A stretch of 58,805 bases of DNA from an uncultured Lachnospiraceae bacterium (GTDB taxonomy: Bacteria > Bacillota > Clostridia > Lachnospirales > Lachnospiraceae). The position numbers were made by a program, and so were the translations under genes. Positions 26,802 to 36,110 of the stretch are shown in pieces. The stretch covers positions 1 to 58,805 of the forward strand of contig CAJURF010000014.1 of assembly GCA_910588825.1 (NCBI GenBank), given 5' to 3'. The notes below the pieces were generated by a model, which did no database searches, had not been told where the DNA came from, and saw only the letters and a program-made list of their open reading frames with translations. Within the stretch, counting starts at the first letter, position 1. Every line of letters begins with the position of its first letter.

Positions 26802-29800
26802 CTATCCCGCCATCTCCCTGGCCATTTCCACAATCTCCTCCTCCGTATACCGCTTGACCCGCCCCATTTCCAGCTCATCCAAATCCACGCCTTCGCTCAG
26901 CTTATCCATGGAATAGATCTGGCTGGAAAAGTAAAGATTGTCCTTTTCGGGGTCATAGCCCAGGAACCCTTTGAAACCATATAATACCCCAAAATGATCC
27001 TGGCTGATATCCAGCATATAACTATACCACCTGCCTCCTGAATAGATGACTGTGGAGGAATCCAGCGCGATCCACTTTCCGTAAGATACCTCCTGCTCCA
27101 GACTGACAGGCCCTGACAACGCCCTGGTCTCCAGTGAGTACAGGTAAACTTCGTCCTCATACCCGATGAGCAGCCGATAGGGCTCCCGGAGCCAGAACAG
27201 GGATGAAGGAGCCTCGTCTGCCTTCAGCTTCACAAAGATTTCCTCCTTTTTTGCTTTGTCCTCGATCAGCAGCGAATTTCCCCTTAACCTGACCCCATAA
27301 CGCTTGCCCTCTGTACATATTTCCTCATGCTCGCTGGGACGCCGGTACTCGTCCGGATATTGGATTCCTTTGGGAAAATGTTCTTCCACTATAGCCTCGT
27401 CCCCCTCCATATAGCCGCACCTTTTATAGCCCTGGTCATATACATCTTCGCCATATTTCAGAAGGGTCCGCACTCCATGGGAATTGGAGTTTTTTCTTTT
27501 GATATAATATTCCTTCCCGCTCCTCTCACACCTTTCCAGCTCTCCCGGAAAATACTCATAGCCTCTCAACCGCTCCTCATTATTCCTGCGCTGCAGGAGA
27601 TATCCATTTTCCAGCATAAAAGCATCCCTGTCTTTCCCGCACCACACCTGTATGATGGGCGCACTGGCCCGATAACTGTCCAGAGTCTCTCCTGTCTCCA
27701 GATCCACATACTCACAGGTCTGACCATAGACCAGGAGAACCGCCCGCCTTCCTTTGTAGTTTTTGTCCCTGGCAATGACCTCTTTTCCCATTGACATATA
27801 CTCCCTCTCGCCATCCCACAGAAAACGCTTCTCCTCCGTGTCATACAGACCGGCTTTCAGCCTCAGCTTTTCTGAATAATATTTCCGTGTGGTATCGGTA
27901 AACACGGTATTGGTGCCGAACCGATACAGCACCAGCAGGTCGTCTCCATGGGTAAACTGACACATGGCCCAGGTAAAATCCAATCCCCGCCCGTTTTCCA
28001 CCGATGCCGCCAGCGTAAACTGATCCTTCTCCACATCGTACAGAATCACTTCGTAGGTATCGTCCTCCCCCTCCTCCCCCTTTTTTGTATTGGTAAACGC
28101 AATCTTCTTATTATCTGAGGATATCACAGGCAGGGAATCCCTCCAAGAGGCTCCCGCTTCTTCCTCAAATTCAGCGGACTTCAGGAGCTGTCCGTCAGCA
28201 GTATCAAAAATATACACCCCATCCTCGACAACCACCACTGCCTTCGTCTTATCCTCCGACAGCACGGCTCCCGTGATCATTTGCCCGCCAAACTTATATT
28301 CCCAGACACGAGACTTCTTCTCATAATCATAACACAACAGCCACCTGCTGTTCAAAACAAACAGATACTGATTCTTTTCTTCCATCAGGTATTTTCCGCC
28401 GAACAGGTCAATGGACCCGGGAACTGTGATTCTCCGTACAAGCTGAAGGGTGTCCGTATCCCAGACATCCATATAGGTATCGCCTGCCGTGAATAGACGC
28501 TCCCCCTTTTTGTCCAGAAAATATTCTTCCTGAGATATGTCGCTCTCCCACTGGAAAATCCCCTTTGCCGCCGCCGTGTCCCGTGCATCCAGGGGAAGGA
28601 CATAAAGTCCCATGCTCTTTACCATAATCTGCAGCAGATCCGGTATGCGAATGTCTCCCTCCGCGGCCATATCATAGGCATTTAATGCCTGCCGGACCGC
28701 TTCCATATAATTGTGGTTCTCACAGCTCTGGCGGGCCAGCTCTGCCATATACACGGCCTGGTTCTCCAGGGATTCTCTGTGCTCATCTGCCAGTTCCAGG
28801 GCCTGATCCGCAATCTGCCCGGACTTCACCGCCGCATACCCAAGAAACGCCATACCAATTACAAGGACAATACTGACCAGCGCAAACGCCTGTTTGACCT
28901 GGCGTACTCTCTTTCTCTGCTTTAATGTATCAAAGGTTGTCCCAAGGATAGGCGCCGCGATTTTCAGCTTCACATCCCCCCGCATCTTCTTTAAGACCTG
29001 CCGCCGGTCCTTAGCCCTGGCGTCTGCCGCCAGAAGATGGTCTGCGTCTATCCCCTGCTGTAACAGAGCCTTTGGCAGCACTTCTTTAGGCTCACCCTCC
29101 GTAACCACAGCCAGCACCTGGGATACATCATGATACTGCAGGAAAGTCCGTATCTCATCATTCACCCATAGAGATTCTTTTGTCTCTTCGGAACAGACCA
29201 CCACCAGCCACCGGGAATTCTTCAGTGCCTCCCGGATACGCTCTCCAAAGTCCACACAGGAAGACAGCTCCCCCTCGTCCACAAAAACCCTCTTTATATC
29301 TTTGTACCGTTCCAGGCCATCTCTAAGAACTCTGGCCGCCGGGGTAGCCACCTCCCCATGTTTATAACAGATAAACGCATCGTACTCCACCGCAGACAGG
29401 GGATTCCTGCGGGGAACCAGCATTTCCAGAAACTCGGTGACATCCTCCAGCATCTCTTTTGCACCGGCATACCTGCTGTCAGGCTCTCTCTCCAGGGCTT
29501 TCGCCAGAATCTCCTGCATCCGCTCCACCATATGTTTCGGGCATCTGGTCTTTCTCAGGGAAAACCGTGGTATATACTGCCTGGTCTGATTCAGATACAG
29601 TTCCTGGATGGAAAACCTGCGCCCGGTGAGCAGAAGCAGCATCAGATATCCCACACTGTAAATATCCGCCTCCGGCCCCAGCCTGAGGGTTCCATCGTTT
29701 TCATACAGCATCTCTGGTGCAGAAAAGCCGGGCGCCGCATAGAGCACTCGGTCTTCTATTGTCCCGCACAGGCCGTCCTCCATCCTCTTTCTGGAGGAAC

Positions 29801-30449
29801 CGAAGTCAATGAGTGAAATCATGCCGCTTCCATCCTCCAGGGTTCCCTTCAGAAAAATATTGCCGTCCTGGAGATCCAGATGGAGATATCCCCCATGGTG
29901 CACTTCCCGGACGGCATATAGAACCTGCTCTGCAATGCGGAAGGTCTCCTGCACAGGCAGATGTCTCTTCTCTTTTAAATAGCTTTTCAAAGACAGCCCC
30001 TTTTCTGCCAGGGACTCCATCACCGAGATACAGTTTCTGGCTTTTTGAAAAGAATGGCCGCAGTCCTGTGAGATCTCAACCTCCTGAAAAGTTTCCAGCA
30101 CAGGGGTCAGCCGGAACCCTTTTTTGTAAACCCTGCCGGAGCTCTCAGCCTCAGCTGACTGCATGGCCTTGGCGCCAGCCAGGTATATGCGGGCTTCTTC
30201 TGAATCCTCATCCGGAACAATCTCGCCAGCTCCGTTTCTGGAGAATGCATATCTGGGAGTGAGAGGGTAACATTCCTTCACTGCATATAAAATGGGGCTT
30301 TTCTGATACTGTGCCTTCCCGTCCGGCAGGTATCTCCGGGCCGGATAAATCACACTGCCGCCTCCTTCGCCCATGGGAGCTCCCGTGATCTCGTATCGTA
30401 CCCCGCCGGGAATACGGATAAGTGTTTTTGGTTTTAGAAATATCCTCAT
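26802..30449 (-). CDS. Protein kinase - TIR - transmembrane - beta-propeller fusion
   Basis: A 1215-residue multidomain protein. Residues ~15-340 are a Ser/Thr kinase-like domain: glycine loop GEGGGS (28-33), AVKE lysine (K58), HLDLQDGN catalytic loop (D192, N197), DFG (215-217) and APE (244-246), so the catalytic residues are present. Residues ~354-500 are a TIR domain (EYDAFICYKHG, RVFVDEGELSSCVDFGERI, then ESLWVNDEI with Glu432 where TIR NADases carry the catalytic Glu). A single membrane helix spans ~521-540. A helical stretch follows, then from ~630 to the end WD40/PQQ-like repeats (YMDVWDTDTLQLVRRI, GVYIFDTADGQLL, LFWLREPYRLLIGYEDEVYL). The topology would put kinase and TIR inside and the propeller outside. 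ATG at 30449 follows GAAAGG. It heads an operon with AAA copy 4. The role is unknown; stress or phage sensing is an inference. Confidence 0.85.
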   Translation of the reverse strand: MRIFLKPKTLIRIPGGVRYEITGAPMGEGGGSVIYPARRYLPDGKAQYQKSPILYAVKECYPLTPRYAFSRNGAGEIVPDEDSEEARIYLAGAKAMQSAEAESSGRVYKKGFRLTPVLETFQEVEISQDCGHSFQKARNCISVMESLAEKGLSLKSYLKEKRHLPVQETFRIAEQVLYAVREVHHGGYLHLDLQDGNIFLKGTLEDGSGMISLIDFGSSRKRMEDGLCGTIEDRVLYAAPGFSAPEMLYENDGTLRLGPEADIYSVGYLMLLLLTGRRFSIQELYLNQTRQYIPRFSLRKTRCPKHMVERMQEILAKALEREPDSRYAGAKEMLEDVTEFLEMLVPRRNPLSAVEYDAFICYKHGEVATPAARVLRDGLERYKDIKRVFVDEGELSSCVDFGERIREALKNSRWLVVVCSEETKESLWVNDEIRTFLQYHDVSQVLAVVTEGEPKEVLPKALLQQGIDADHLLAADARAKDRRQVLKKMRGDVKLKIAAPILGTTFDTLKQRKRVRQVKQAFALVSIVLVIGMAFLGYAAVKSGQIADQALELADEHRESLENQAVYMAELARQSCENHNYMEAVRQALNAYDMAAEGDIRIPDLLQIMVKSMGLYVLPLDARDTAAAKGIFQWESDISQEEYFLDKKGERLFTAGDTYMDVWDTDTLQLVRRITVPGSIDLFGGKYLMEEKNQYLFVLNSRWLLCYDYEKKSRVWEYKFGGQMITGAVLSEDKTKAVVVVEDGVYIFDTADGQLLKSAEFEEEAGASWRDSLPVISSDNKKIAFTNTKKGEEGEDDTYEVILYDVEKDQFTLAASVENGRGLDFTWAMCQFTHGDDLLVLYRFGTNTVFTDTTRKYYSEKLRLKAGLYDTEEKRFLWDGEREYMSMGKEVIARDKNYKGRRAVLLVYGQTCEYVDLETGETLDSYRASAPIIQVWCGKDRDAFMLENGYLLQRRNNEERLRGYEYFPGELERCERSGKEYYIKRKNSNSHGVRTLLKYGEDVYDQGYKRCGYMEGDEAIVEEHFPKGIQYPDEYRRPSEHEEICTEGKRYGVRLRGNSLLIEDKAKKEEIFVKLKADEAPSSLFWLREPYRLLIGYEDEVYLYSLETRALSGPVSLEQEVSYGKWIALDSSTVIYSGGRWYSYMLDISQDHFGVLYGFKGFLGYDPEKDNLYFSSQIYSMDKLSEGVDLDELEMGRVKRYTEEEIVEMAREMAG

Positions 30450-30494
30450 GATTTGTGCCTTTCGATTGTCATTATCAGAATTTTTCTGGTCATA

Positions 30495-30523
30495 ATTATA
30501 GTCTTTCTAATGAATCAAGTCAA
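30495..30523 (-). promoter_or_regulatory. Sigma-A-type promoter of the kinase-TIR operon
   Basis: Read leftward: TTGACT (30523-30518), a 17-base spacer, TATAAT (30500-30495), about 46 bases before the start codon. It is the clearest consensus promoter in the window and suggests constitutive expression. Confidence 0.85.
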
Positions 30524-30560
30524 TTTATTTGGCGGGATTGATTAGATTTATTTCCTATAC

Positions 30561-30610
30561 GACAAAAGAAAGCCTCAATGCAAGGGACTACATTGAGGCT
30601 TTCTTTTGTC
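30561..30610. terminator. Perfect 20-bp bidirectional hairpin terminator
   Basis: gacaaaagaaagcctcaatg and its exact complement cattgaggctttcttttgtc surround a 10-base loop. The A-rich/T-rich stem ends suit termination in either direction. It isolates the kinase promoter from leftward transcription. Confidence 0.85.
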
Positions 30611-30821
30611 AAAAAAGACTTTCCATATCCGGCATAGCAATCATCTGCCCAAATACATTCCCCAGGTCTTCATCAAACGCTTCATACGAGCCGTCTTCCG
30701 CCTCCGACACATGGACTATGGCTGTCTGGGGTTCTGCATAAGATTCTGCGGTGTAACCGTCCCCCTCCTTTTGGGCTTCTCCTACTGTGTACTTTGTCTT
30801 TTTTACCAGTTTCTTGTACAC
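30609..30821 (-). CDS. Short possible gene or gene remnant
   Basis: 70 codons from a GTG, ending at the hairpin terminator. The sequence (KYTVGEAQKEGDGYTAESYA, then acidic residues) reads like a real protein end, and the terminator directly behind supports a transcribed gene. There is no clear ribosome site, however, and the frame is not open much further upstream. It may be the 3' relic of a longer gene. Family not recognised. Confidence 0.35.
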   Translation of the reverse strand: MYKKLVKKTKYTVGEAQKEGDGYTAESYAEPQTAIVHVSEAEDGSYEAFDEDLGNVFGQMIAMPDMESLF

Positions 30822-30834
30822 GTCCGCCTATCAC

Positions 30835-30895
30835 AGGATTTGCGTCAAATTCATTCATACATCCCGCTATGCCTCCCTCATTTGGCGCAAATCCC
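30835..30895. repeat. Imperfect inverted repeat related to the 183-bp element
   Basis: aggatttgcgtcaaa and tttggcgcaaatccc pair with two mismatches. On the minus strand the segment reads gatatgggggatttgcgcca, then ...atgaggg...tagcggg, matching the inside of the element at 46614-46796 (gatatgggagatttgttcc...). A decayed relative, located just 3' of the secreted-protein gene. Confidence 0.55.
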
Positions 30896-30907
30896 CCATA
30901 TCATGCC

Positions 30908-31960
30908 TTATTTCCACTGGATAGAGTACCCCCCTGTCTCTACTGTATAGATCATCAGGTAATAGGTCCCCTTCTTTAATTTTGCTCTTACTTTGTTATT
31001 GCCTCTCTCTAATTCCGTATATTTGACCGTCTTATCTTTTTTCCCAACGCGCTGGCTTATAAAACATGAATAGCTGCCATTGCTCTTTACAGAAATGTTT
31101 CCTGTTATTGTCTGGTTTTTCTTCAATATCAGTTTGTAATAACGCTCATATTTTTTATCCCCAATGGCAAATACGCCTTTCTCTGTTTTTCCTTTTTTCA
31201 GATTGACTGCCCTGGACTTTTTCGTATTATTTTTGCCCTTAACCGTTTCCAGGGTATAGCGCAGCCTGAATGTTCCATCATTGAGCAGTTTTATGTAATA
31301 TGTACCTTTTTTCACGCCATAGTAAGAAGTCTTTTCCGAAGACGAACCGAGATAATTTATTGTCTTTTTCCTGCTGTTCAGAAGCTCTATCTGGGCAGCG
31401 CCATTCGTGCTGCCAGACGTATCGACTTTCAGGCTCCCAGAGGATGGGACAGCCACTTTGTAATAGACTGGCACATTGTAGGAAGCATAGCCGGATGTCC
31501 ACTTTCCTTTCTTTAATGTTCCTCCTGCCGCAGTCTGACGCTGGTAAGCTGTGATTGTGATATCCATATCATGACTTTCTCTGCCTTCAAAGATGCATAA
31601 ATATAATGTACATGCCTTTTTCACGTAGGTGCTCAGGTTATACTGCTTGTCTGTTCTGCCTTCCAGTACAGTCTTAAGCCATGCATCAGAATCCCCCATG
31701 GATGCTTTACTGCTCAGGACGATATTGACCTTCTCAGCCTGTGTCTTAAATTTGATGTCCAGATGCACCTCCCCGGGGCTTGACACCTTGACGGGAATAT
31801 AGGGAACATACTCATCCGCTTTTATTGTATATTGATAAGTTTTTTTACTGGAGGCTAGTTCAATGGTGTTTATTTCTGCCGCAGATACGCTTATTGCCAT
31901 AAGCATAGTGAACAACATCATCAGTGTTATCGTCAATATTGTACTTTTTCTTTTTTCCAT
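30908..31960 (-). CDS. Secreted protein with PPC-like beta domains
   Basis: 350 residues with a clear signal peptide (KRKST, a hydrophobic core LTITLMMLFTMLMAIS, then VSAAE as the cleavage site). The mature part has three similar beta-sandwich stretches of ~100 residues with YYKVAVPSSGSLKVD, KKGTYYIKLLN and KLKKGTYYLMIY, resembling bacterial pre-peptidase C-terminal (PPC) domains. No catalytic domain is present, so it may bind carbohydrate or wall. The ATG follows AAAGGAAAAG. A TTAACA-N17-TATAAT promoter lies about 230 bases upstream. Confidence 0.65.
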   Translation of the reverse strand: MEKRKSTILTITLMMLFTMLMAISVSAAEINTIELASSKKTYQYTIKADEYVPYIPVKVSSPGEVHLDIKFKTQAEKVNIVLSSKASMGDSDAWLKTVLEGRTDKQYNLSTYVKKACTLYLCIFEGRESHDMDITITAYQRQTAAGGTLKKGKWTSGYASYNVPVYYKVAVPSSGSLKVDTSGSTNGAAQIELLNSRKKTINYLGSSSEKTSYYGVKKGTYYIKLLNDGTFRLRYTLETVKGKNNTKKSRAVNLKKGKTEKGVFAIGDKKYERYYKLILKKNQTITGNISVKSNGSYSCFISQRVGKKDKTVKYTELERGNNKVRAKLKKGTYYLMIYTVETGGYSIQWK

Positions 31961-32479
31961 ATCTTTTCCTTTCCTTGTTATCTCAATTTTTTACGGTATT
32001 GATTACTGCTTTGTTTTCGAAGCTACTTTTTTCATGAGCCAGGCATTTTTTCATTTTTATTCAGCAGAATTCCATACTCTCATCCATCCTCGCCTTGAGT
32101 GCACTTGCTTTTGCTCATTCCCCTCCCTTCATCTTTGTATTTTCCTCTTGATATAAACATGACCCTTGTCTACATCATATCGTGACTTTTATATTATATA
32201 ATATATGTCTCTATTTGTTAATACCCAATGCATATATTATCGTGAAAACACGACGCAGGCTATTTATTTATCATAACATAACATAGGCACCATCTTCCAG
32301 CGGTCCTGACTTTCCATGGGAGAATAATAAAAGCTCATACAGTTCCTAATCTTGTTGCGAAACATAAAAACCGTCTCGAATTTATGCCTTCGGTTCGGAG
32401 AAATGGAATAAATACAATTAATTTCATTGTATTTGCAATAAAATCATGCTATGATAAAAAAGTATTGGAGGTGAGTATC
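31961..32479. other. Divergent intergenic region with duplicated promoter motif
   Basis: 519 bases between the leftward secreted-protein gene and the rightward toxin-like pair. It contains the promoter at 32193-32221 and an aggaactgta-type repeat core near 32340. No gene is supported in it. Confidence 0.5.
32193..32221 (-). promoter_or_regulatory. Promoter of the secreted-protein gene, shared motif copy 1
   Basis: Read leftward: TTAACA (32221-32216), 17 bases, TATAAT (32198-32193). The spacer and the ATATGCAT box upstream are conserved with a second copy at 46896-46938, so the two promoters probably share a regulator. Confidence 0.65.
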
Positions 32480-32929
32480 ATGAAAAAACTGAAGGAGCCA
32501 GAAGATATGCCATGTGGCCTTGATGTGGGATACGATATATGTGAAACACAATCAGAAATATTCCAGCTTGCAATGGATATGAATCTTGATGACGACGATT
32601 TTATAAAAAAATACATGAATTCAGATTTCTGTAAAAGAGAGATGGATGCATTGTATTCCTGGTTCCACCTTGCTGATCCCAAAGACAGTATGGATTATAT
32701 CCTGCGGGAAATAGAACCAAAGAAAAATAACCTGCATTATGATCCAGATGCCATTGAATGGATAGGATGGATGTACAAATATCTGCAGTTAAGATTTGAA
32801 ATATCCAGCAGAGAAATATACACCAGACTCCCATTGAAAATCATGCTTGGATATTATCCGGGTATGCATACACAAGCTGAGGAATTTTTCGTCGATGTAC
32901 TCAACACAAATGAAAACTTTTGGAGATGA
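32480..32929 (+). CDS. Putative antitoxin/partner of DUF3990 protein
   Basis: 149 residues from the ATG at 32480, which has GGAGGTGA seven bases upstream; the 32 codons open before it lack a ribosome site. The protein is acidic and helical (MNLDDDDFIKKYMNSDFCK, then IEWIGWMYKYLQLRFEISS), and its stop is seven bases before the DUF3990 start. Small acidic partners next to DUF3990 genes are usual in Lachnospiraceae; by position and charge it would be the neutralising or accessory partner. I do not recognise a named family with certainty. Confidence 0.65.
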   Translation: MKKLKEPEDMPCGLDVGYDICETQSEIFQLAMDMNLDDDDFIKKYMNSDFCKREMDALYSWFHLADPKDSMDYILREIEPKKNNLHYDPDAIEWIGWMYKYLQLRFEISSREIYTRLPLKIMLGYYPGMHTQAEEFFVDVLNTNENFWR

Positions 32930-32935
32930 CAGATA

Positions 32936-33604
32936 TTGAACAGCATACTATTATATCATGGGTCAAGAACCGGGATCACAGGGGATATTCAGCCCCAAAG
33001 CAGATCACGCTGTGATTTTGGTTCGGGCTTCTATATGGGGACAAGACCAGAACAGGCAAAGGGTCTGGTATATAATGATACATCCCCTATGTTTTACACA
33101 ATGAACCTCCACTTGGAGAATATACCCGATATGAAAATATTAACACTTTCTGATATGGACTGGGCATTTTATGTTCTATATAATCGGGGAAGTCTGGAAA
33201 CGATAAAAAACACTCCTCTTTATGAAAAAATCAGTAATTTAGATAGAAACAAAGATATTGTAATCGGCCCCATTGCAGATGACAATATGAATAGCATTAT
33301 GAAAAAATTTATAAAAGGCGAGATCACCGATAAAGCATTCTTAGAATGTATCAGATGTATTGATTATGGAGTACAATATGTGGCTAAAACAGAAACGGCA
33401 TGCCAACAGATAGAGATACTATCAGCAGAAAAGTTTGATATGAGTAAATATAAGGAATATCAAAAATTTAATACTGAACGTAGAAAAGAAAGCAAACAAA
33501 AAGTCGATACGATCAGACACTTATACCGTCGGGATGGACAATATTTAGATCAAATCTTAGATATATACAAAACCAATAGTCAATCATGCATATTGAAGGG
33601 ATAG
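32936..33604 (+). CDS. DUF3990 protein, ADP-ribosyltransferase-like putative toxin
   Basis: 222 residues from a TTG ten bases after GGAG. The N-terminus LLYHGSRTG, CDFGSGFYMGTRPEQAKGLV and the following beta-rich part fit DUF3990, a family related to ADP-ribosyltransferase folds (His/Tyr-type NAD-binding start). These proteins are thought to act as toxins of toxin-antitoxin pairs or effectors. Low GC compared with flanking surface-protein genes suggests transfer. Its own terminator follows at 33724-33765. Confidence 0.7.
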   Translation: MNSILLYHGSRTGITGDIQPQSRSRCDFGSGFYMGTRPEQAKGLVYNDTSPMFYTMNLHLENIPDMKILTLSDMDWAFYVLYNRGSLETIKNTPLYEKISNLDRNKDIVIGPIADDNMNSIMKKFIKGEITDKAFLECIRCIDYGVQYVAKTETACQQIEILSAEKFDMSKYKEYQKFNTERRKESKQKVDTIRHLYRRDGQYLDQILDIYKTNSQSCILKG

Positions 33605-33723
33605 GTTAAAGTGGCGGATGAAATACGATTTCACCTCTGGTTTTCTGTAACAATTCATGGTTTTTCTGCATATTTCTATAAAAATATACAGAAAAGCTCT
33701 TGCCATGCATAAGAAAAATGTAC

Positions 33724-33765
33724 GGCCGCATTAATTGCTGAACCAGCAGTCAATGCGGCCTTTTA
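33724..33765 (+). terminator. Terminator of the DUF3990 pair
   Basis: ggccgcatt and aatgcggcc pair around an inner gctg/cagc hairpin and are followed by TTTTATT. The rest of the 404-base gap 33605-34008 shows a second weak inverted repeat (ttttctgcatatt near 33663) and no gene. Confidence 0.85.
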
Positions 33766-34008
33766 TTGTATAAGTAACTTTAATTTTTATCCAACCAAGG
33801 AGGTACTCCACATATGTTCACCCCTGGCACATACAGAACAGAATGCCCTGCCACCAGGAACGTTGTCATACGTCAGAATCCAATATAGACGACTTGCTGC
33901 TCAGAAACCATATTGGCCATCTCTGCCTGCATCTTATTTTCTTACGGTATTAATTTAATTACCGCTCTGTTCTCGCAGACGTTTTAATGGTATATCCCTC
34001 TATTGCTC

Positions 34009-36000
34009 CTAATACTTGATTTTACTCTTTACTGCCTTACTCCAGCTGCCTGTGATCAGTGTTTTCCCATCCGCTTTATACGCCTGCACCTGTACATAAA
34101 CGTTTTTTTGTGCTTTCAGCTTCCGAATTGTCTTCGATGTGGTTTTCCCTCCAGGCACTTTTATAATTTTGCTGCCTTTCATATTTTTCTTATAACTATA
34201 CCTGATTCTATACCCGGATACGGAGTCTGCCTTTTTCCAGGACACTTTCACGGTACGCTTAGTTTTAGCAGGTGCTGCTTTTACCTTCTTCACCCCTGCC
34301 GGTTTCCCATACACGGACACTTTCACTTCACATACCGCTTTTTTATAAACACTGGTTCCTGCTGCCCGGACAACAATGGATGTTTTCCCTTTCGATACCG
34401 GAGTTACTTTTCCTTTGGCATCCACTTTGGCAACTTTGGGATTACTGCTCTCATAGGTGATTGTTCCTTTCGCCTGAGACACTTTCAGTGTTTTTGCTTT
34501 TCCTTTTACATACAATTCCAGTGAACCAGGTTTCACAGTTATTTTCTGCGGTTTTCTGTTTGACAGATCATTCTGCGGCTCGAATTCAAAATGTTCTCCG
34601 GTCAAACCGCTGTTTCGTCCGATTACGTCCGCAGGACTTTCCATATTATTATACGTACATGACACAAATGCCAGTTTGCTGCATCCCTTCAGGTTCAGAG
34701 CTTCCAACTGGTTAGAAAAACAGGTTAAGTCCTCCAGTTTAGCGCATCCACTCACGTTCAATTCTGTTAACTGATTGTCATAACAATATAAATATGTTAA
34801 ATTTGTACATTTTCTCACATCTAAAGTTTTCAGTTGATTGGTCTTACATGTGATATTCTGCAATTTGGAACAGCCATTTACATTCAAAGATGTCAATTGA
34901 TTATCCTCACAGGACAGCTCCTCCAAGTTCATGCATTTGCTTACATCTAGTTTTCGAAGCTGATTGCCGTAACAGATTAAATACTCCAGCTGAGGGCATG
35001 TGGCCAATTCCAGTTCTGTCAGCTGATTGTATCCACATACCAGATTTTTCAGCTGCACGCATTTGCTCAAATCCAGCTTCGTCAAATTATTCCTGTCACA
35101 GGATAAAGATGTTAATTCAGGACATGCGCTGATTTCTAACACTGATAATTGATTTTCTCCACAGGACAGGTCTTCTAGTTTGGGACATACTTTTATATCC
35201 AACGTATTCAGCAGATTGGTACTACAGTTGATAGTTTTCAGCTTGGGACATTTGCTCAAATCCAGCAAGGTCAATTGATTCTCAAAACATCTCAGCTCCA
35301 CCAGTTCCGGACACATGCTGATATCAATAGCCGTCAGCTGATTAGCACCGCAGGATAAAAGTGTCAGCTTGGAACATGCACTTACATCCAGTGTTTTAAG
35401 CTGATTGGAATCGCAGGACAGCTCTGTCAGATTGGGGCATGCTTTCACATCCAGAGATGCCAGTTTGTTTTCCCCGCACTCCAGTACTTCCAGTTTGGGG
35501 CACCCTCTGACATCTACCATTGTCAGCGGATTTCCATAGCAGTATAGTTTTTTCAGATTGGGACATACGCTCATGTCCAGTGAAGTCAATTGATTGCTGT
35601 CACACTCCAGAAGCTCCAGATTTGTAAAATTTTCAATACCTGCAAGGCTTTCTATGCCGCACTGGGTAACCCGCAGTTCTTCCACAACAGCACAGGCTGT
35701 TTTGGTAACCGGAGCGTCAGGCTCCAGTTTCAGCGATGCTCTCACCTGTGCAAGAAATGCGGTATCTGTAAATGAGGCTGTAACGTCCTCTGCATCTGCG
35801 GCGTCACTTTTTAATTCTGTGTTGTCCGCCTGGACAGCAGATTCTTCGATTATTATATTATTTTGTTCTGATAATTGTACCGTTTCCTGTTCCCATGTGC
35901 TGCCGCTGCTGACAGAATTATTCTCTGCTTTTGCCTGCCAGGGCATTGCTGTCAATAAAAAAGCTGCTGTTATTATTCCATTTATGTATCTTTTTTTCAT
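34009..36000 (-). CDS. Secreted cysteine-containing leucine-rich-repeat protein with Big_2 and FN3 tail
   Basis: 663 residues. Signal peptide MKKRYINGIITAAFLLTAMP ending near WQAKA. After a short linker there are 16 consecutive 21-residue leucine repeats of the form CPKLExLxCxxNQLTxLDVS (about residues 120-475). This is a bacterial LRR variant with two cysteines per repeat, which stack in parallel ladders. Then come a Big_2 Ig-like domain (SNPKVAKVDAKGKVTPVSKG) and a C-terminal fibronectin type III domain (VSWKKADSVSGYRIRYSYKK). No wall-sorting motif is seen. It probably binds host or bacterial surfaces. The ATG follows AGAAAGGAAAA. It lies downstream of the BspA-like gene on the same strand. 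Confidence 0.8.
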   Translation of the reverse strand: MKKRYINGIITAAFLLTAMPWQAKAENNSVSSGSTWEQETVQLSEQNNIIIEESAVQADNTELKSDAADAEDVTASFTDTAFLAQVRASLKLEPDAPVTKTACAVVEELRVTQCGIESLAGIENFTNLELLECDSNQLTSLDMSVCPNLKKLYCYGNPLTMVDVRGCPKLEVLECGENKLASLDVKACPNLTELSCDSNQLKTLDVSACSKLTLLSCGANQLTAIDISMCPELVELRCFENQLTLLDLSKCPKLKTINCSTNLLNTLDIKVCPKLEDLSCGENQLSVLEISACPELTSLSCDRNNLTKLDLSKCVQLKNLVCGYNQLTELELATCPQLEYLICYGNQLRKLDVSKCMNLEELSCEDNQLTSLNVNGCSKLQNITCKTNQLKTLDVRKCTNLTYLYCYDNQLTELNVSGCAKLEDLTCFSNQLEALNLKGCSKLAFVSCTYNNMESPADVIGRNSGLTGEHFEFEPQNDLSNRKPQKITVKPGSLELYVKGKAKTLKVSQAKGTITYESSNPKVAKVDAKGKVTPVSKGKTSIVVRAAGTSVYKKAVCEVKVSVYGKPAGVKKVKAAPAKTKRTVKVSWKKADSVSGYRIRYSYKKNMKGSKIIKVPGGKTTSKTIRKLKAQKNVYVQVQAYKADGKTLITGSWSKAVKSKIKY

Positions 36001-36034
36001 ATGTTTGTTTTCCTTTCTATAAATGTGCTGATTG

Positions 36035-36069
36035 GGAACTGTTCAGAAATGCTGCTTCTGAACAGCTCC
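36035..36069 (-). terminator. Hairpin between BspA-like and LRR genes
   Basis: ggaactgttcagaa and ttctgaacagctcc pair with one mismatch around a 7-base loop. It has no T-tract, so it may be an attenuator or processing hairpin between the two cotranscribed genes. Confidence 0.45.
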
Positions 36070-36110
36070 TTAATCTTACAAAAAGTCCCCTACAGACTTT
36101 TAAACTCCAA

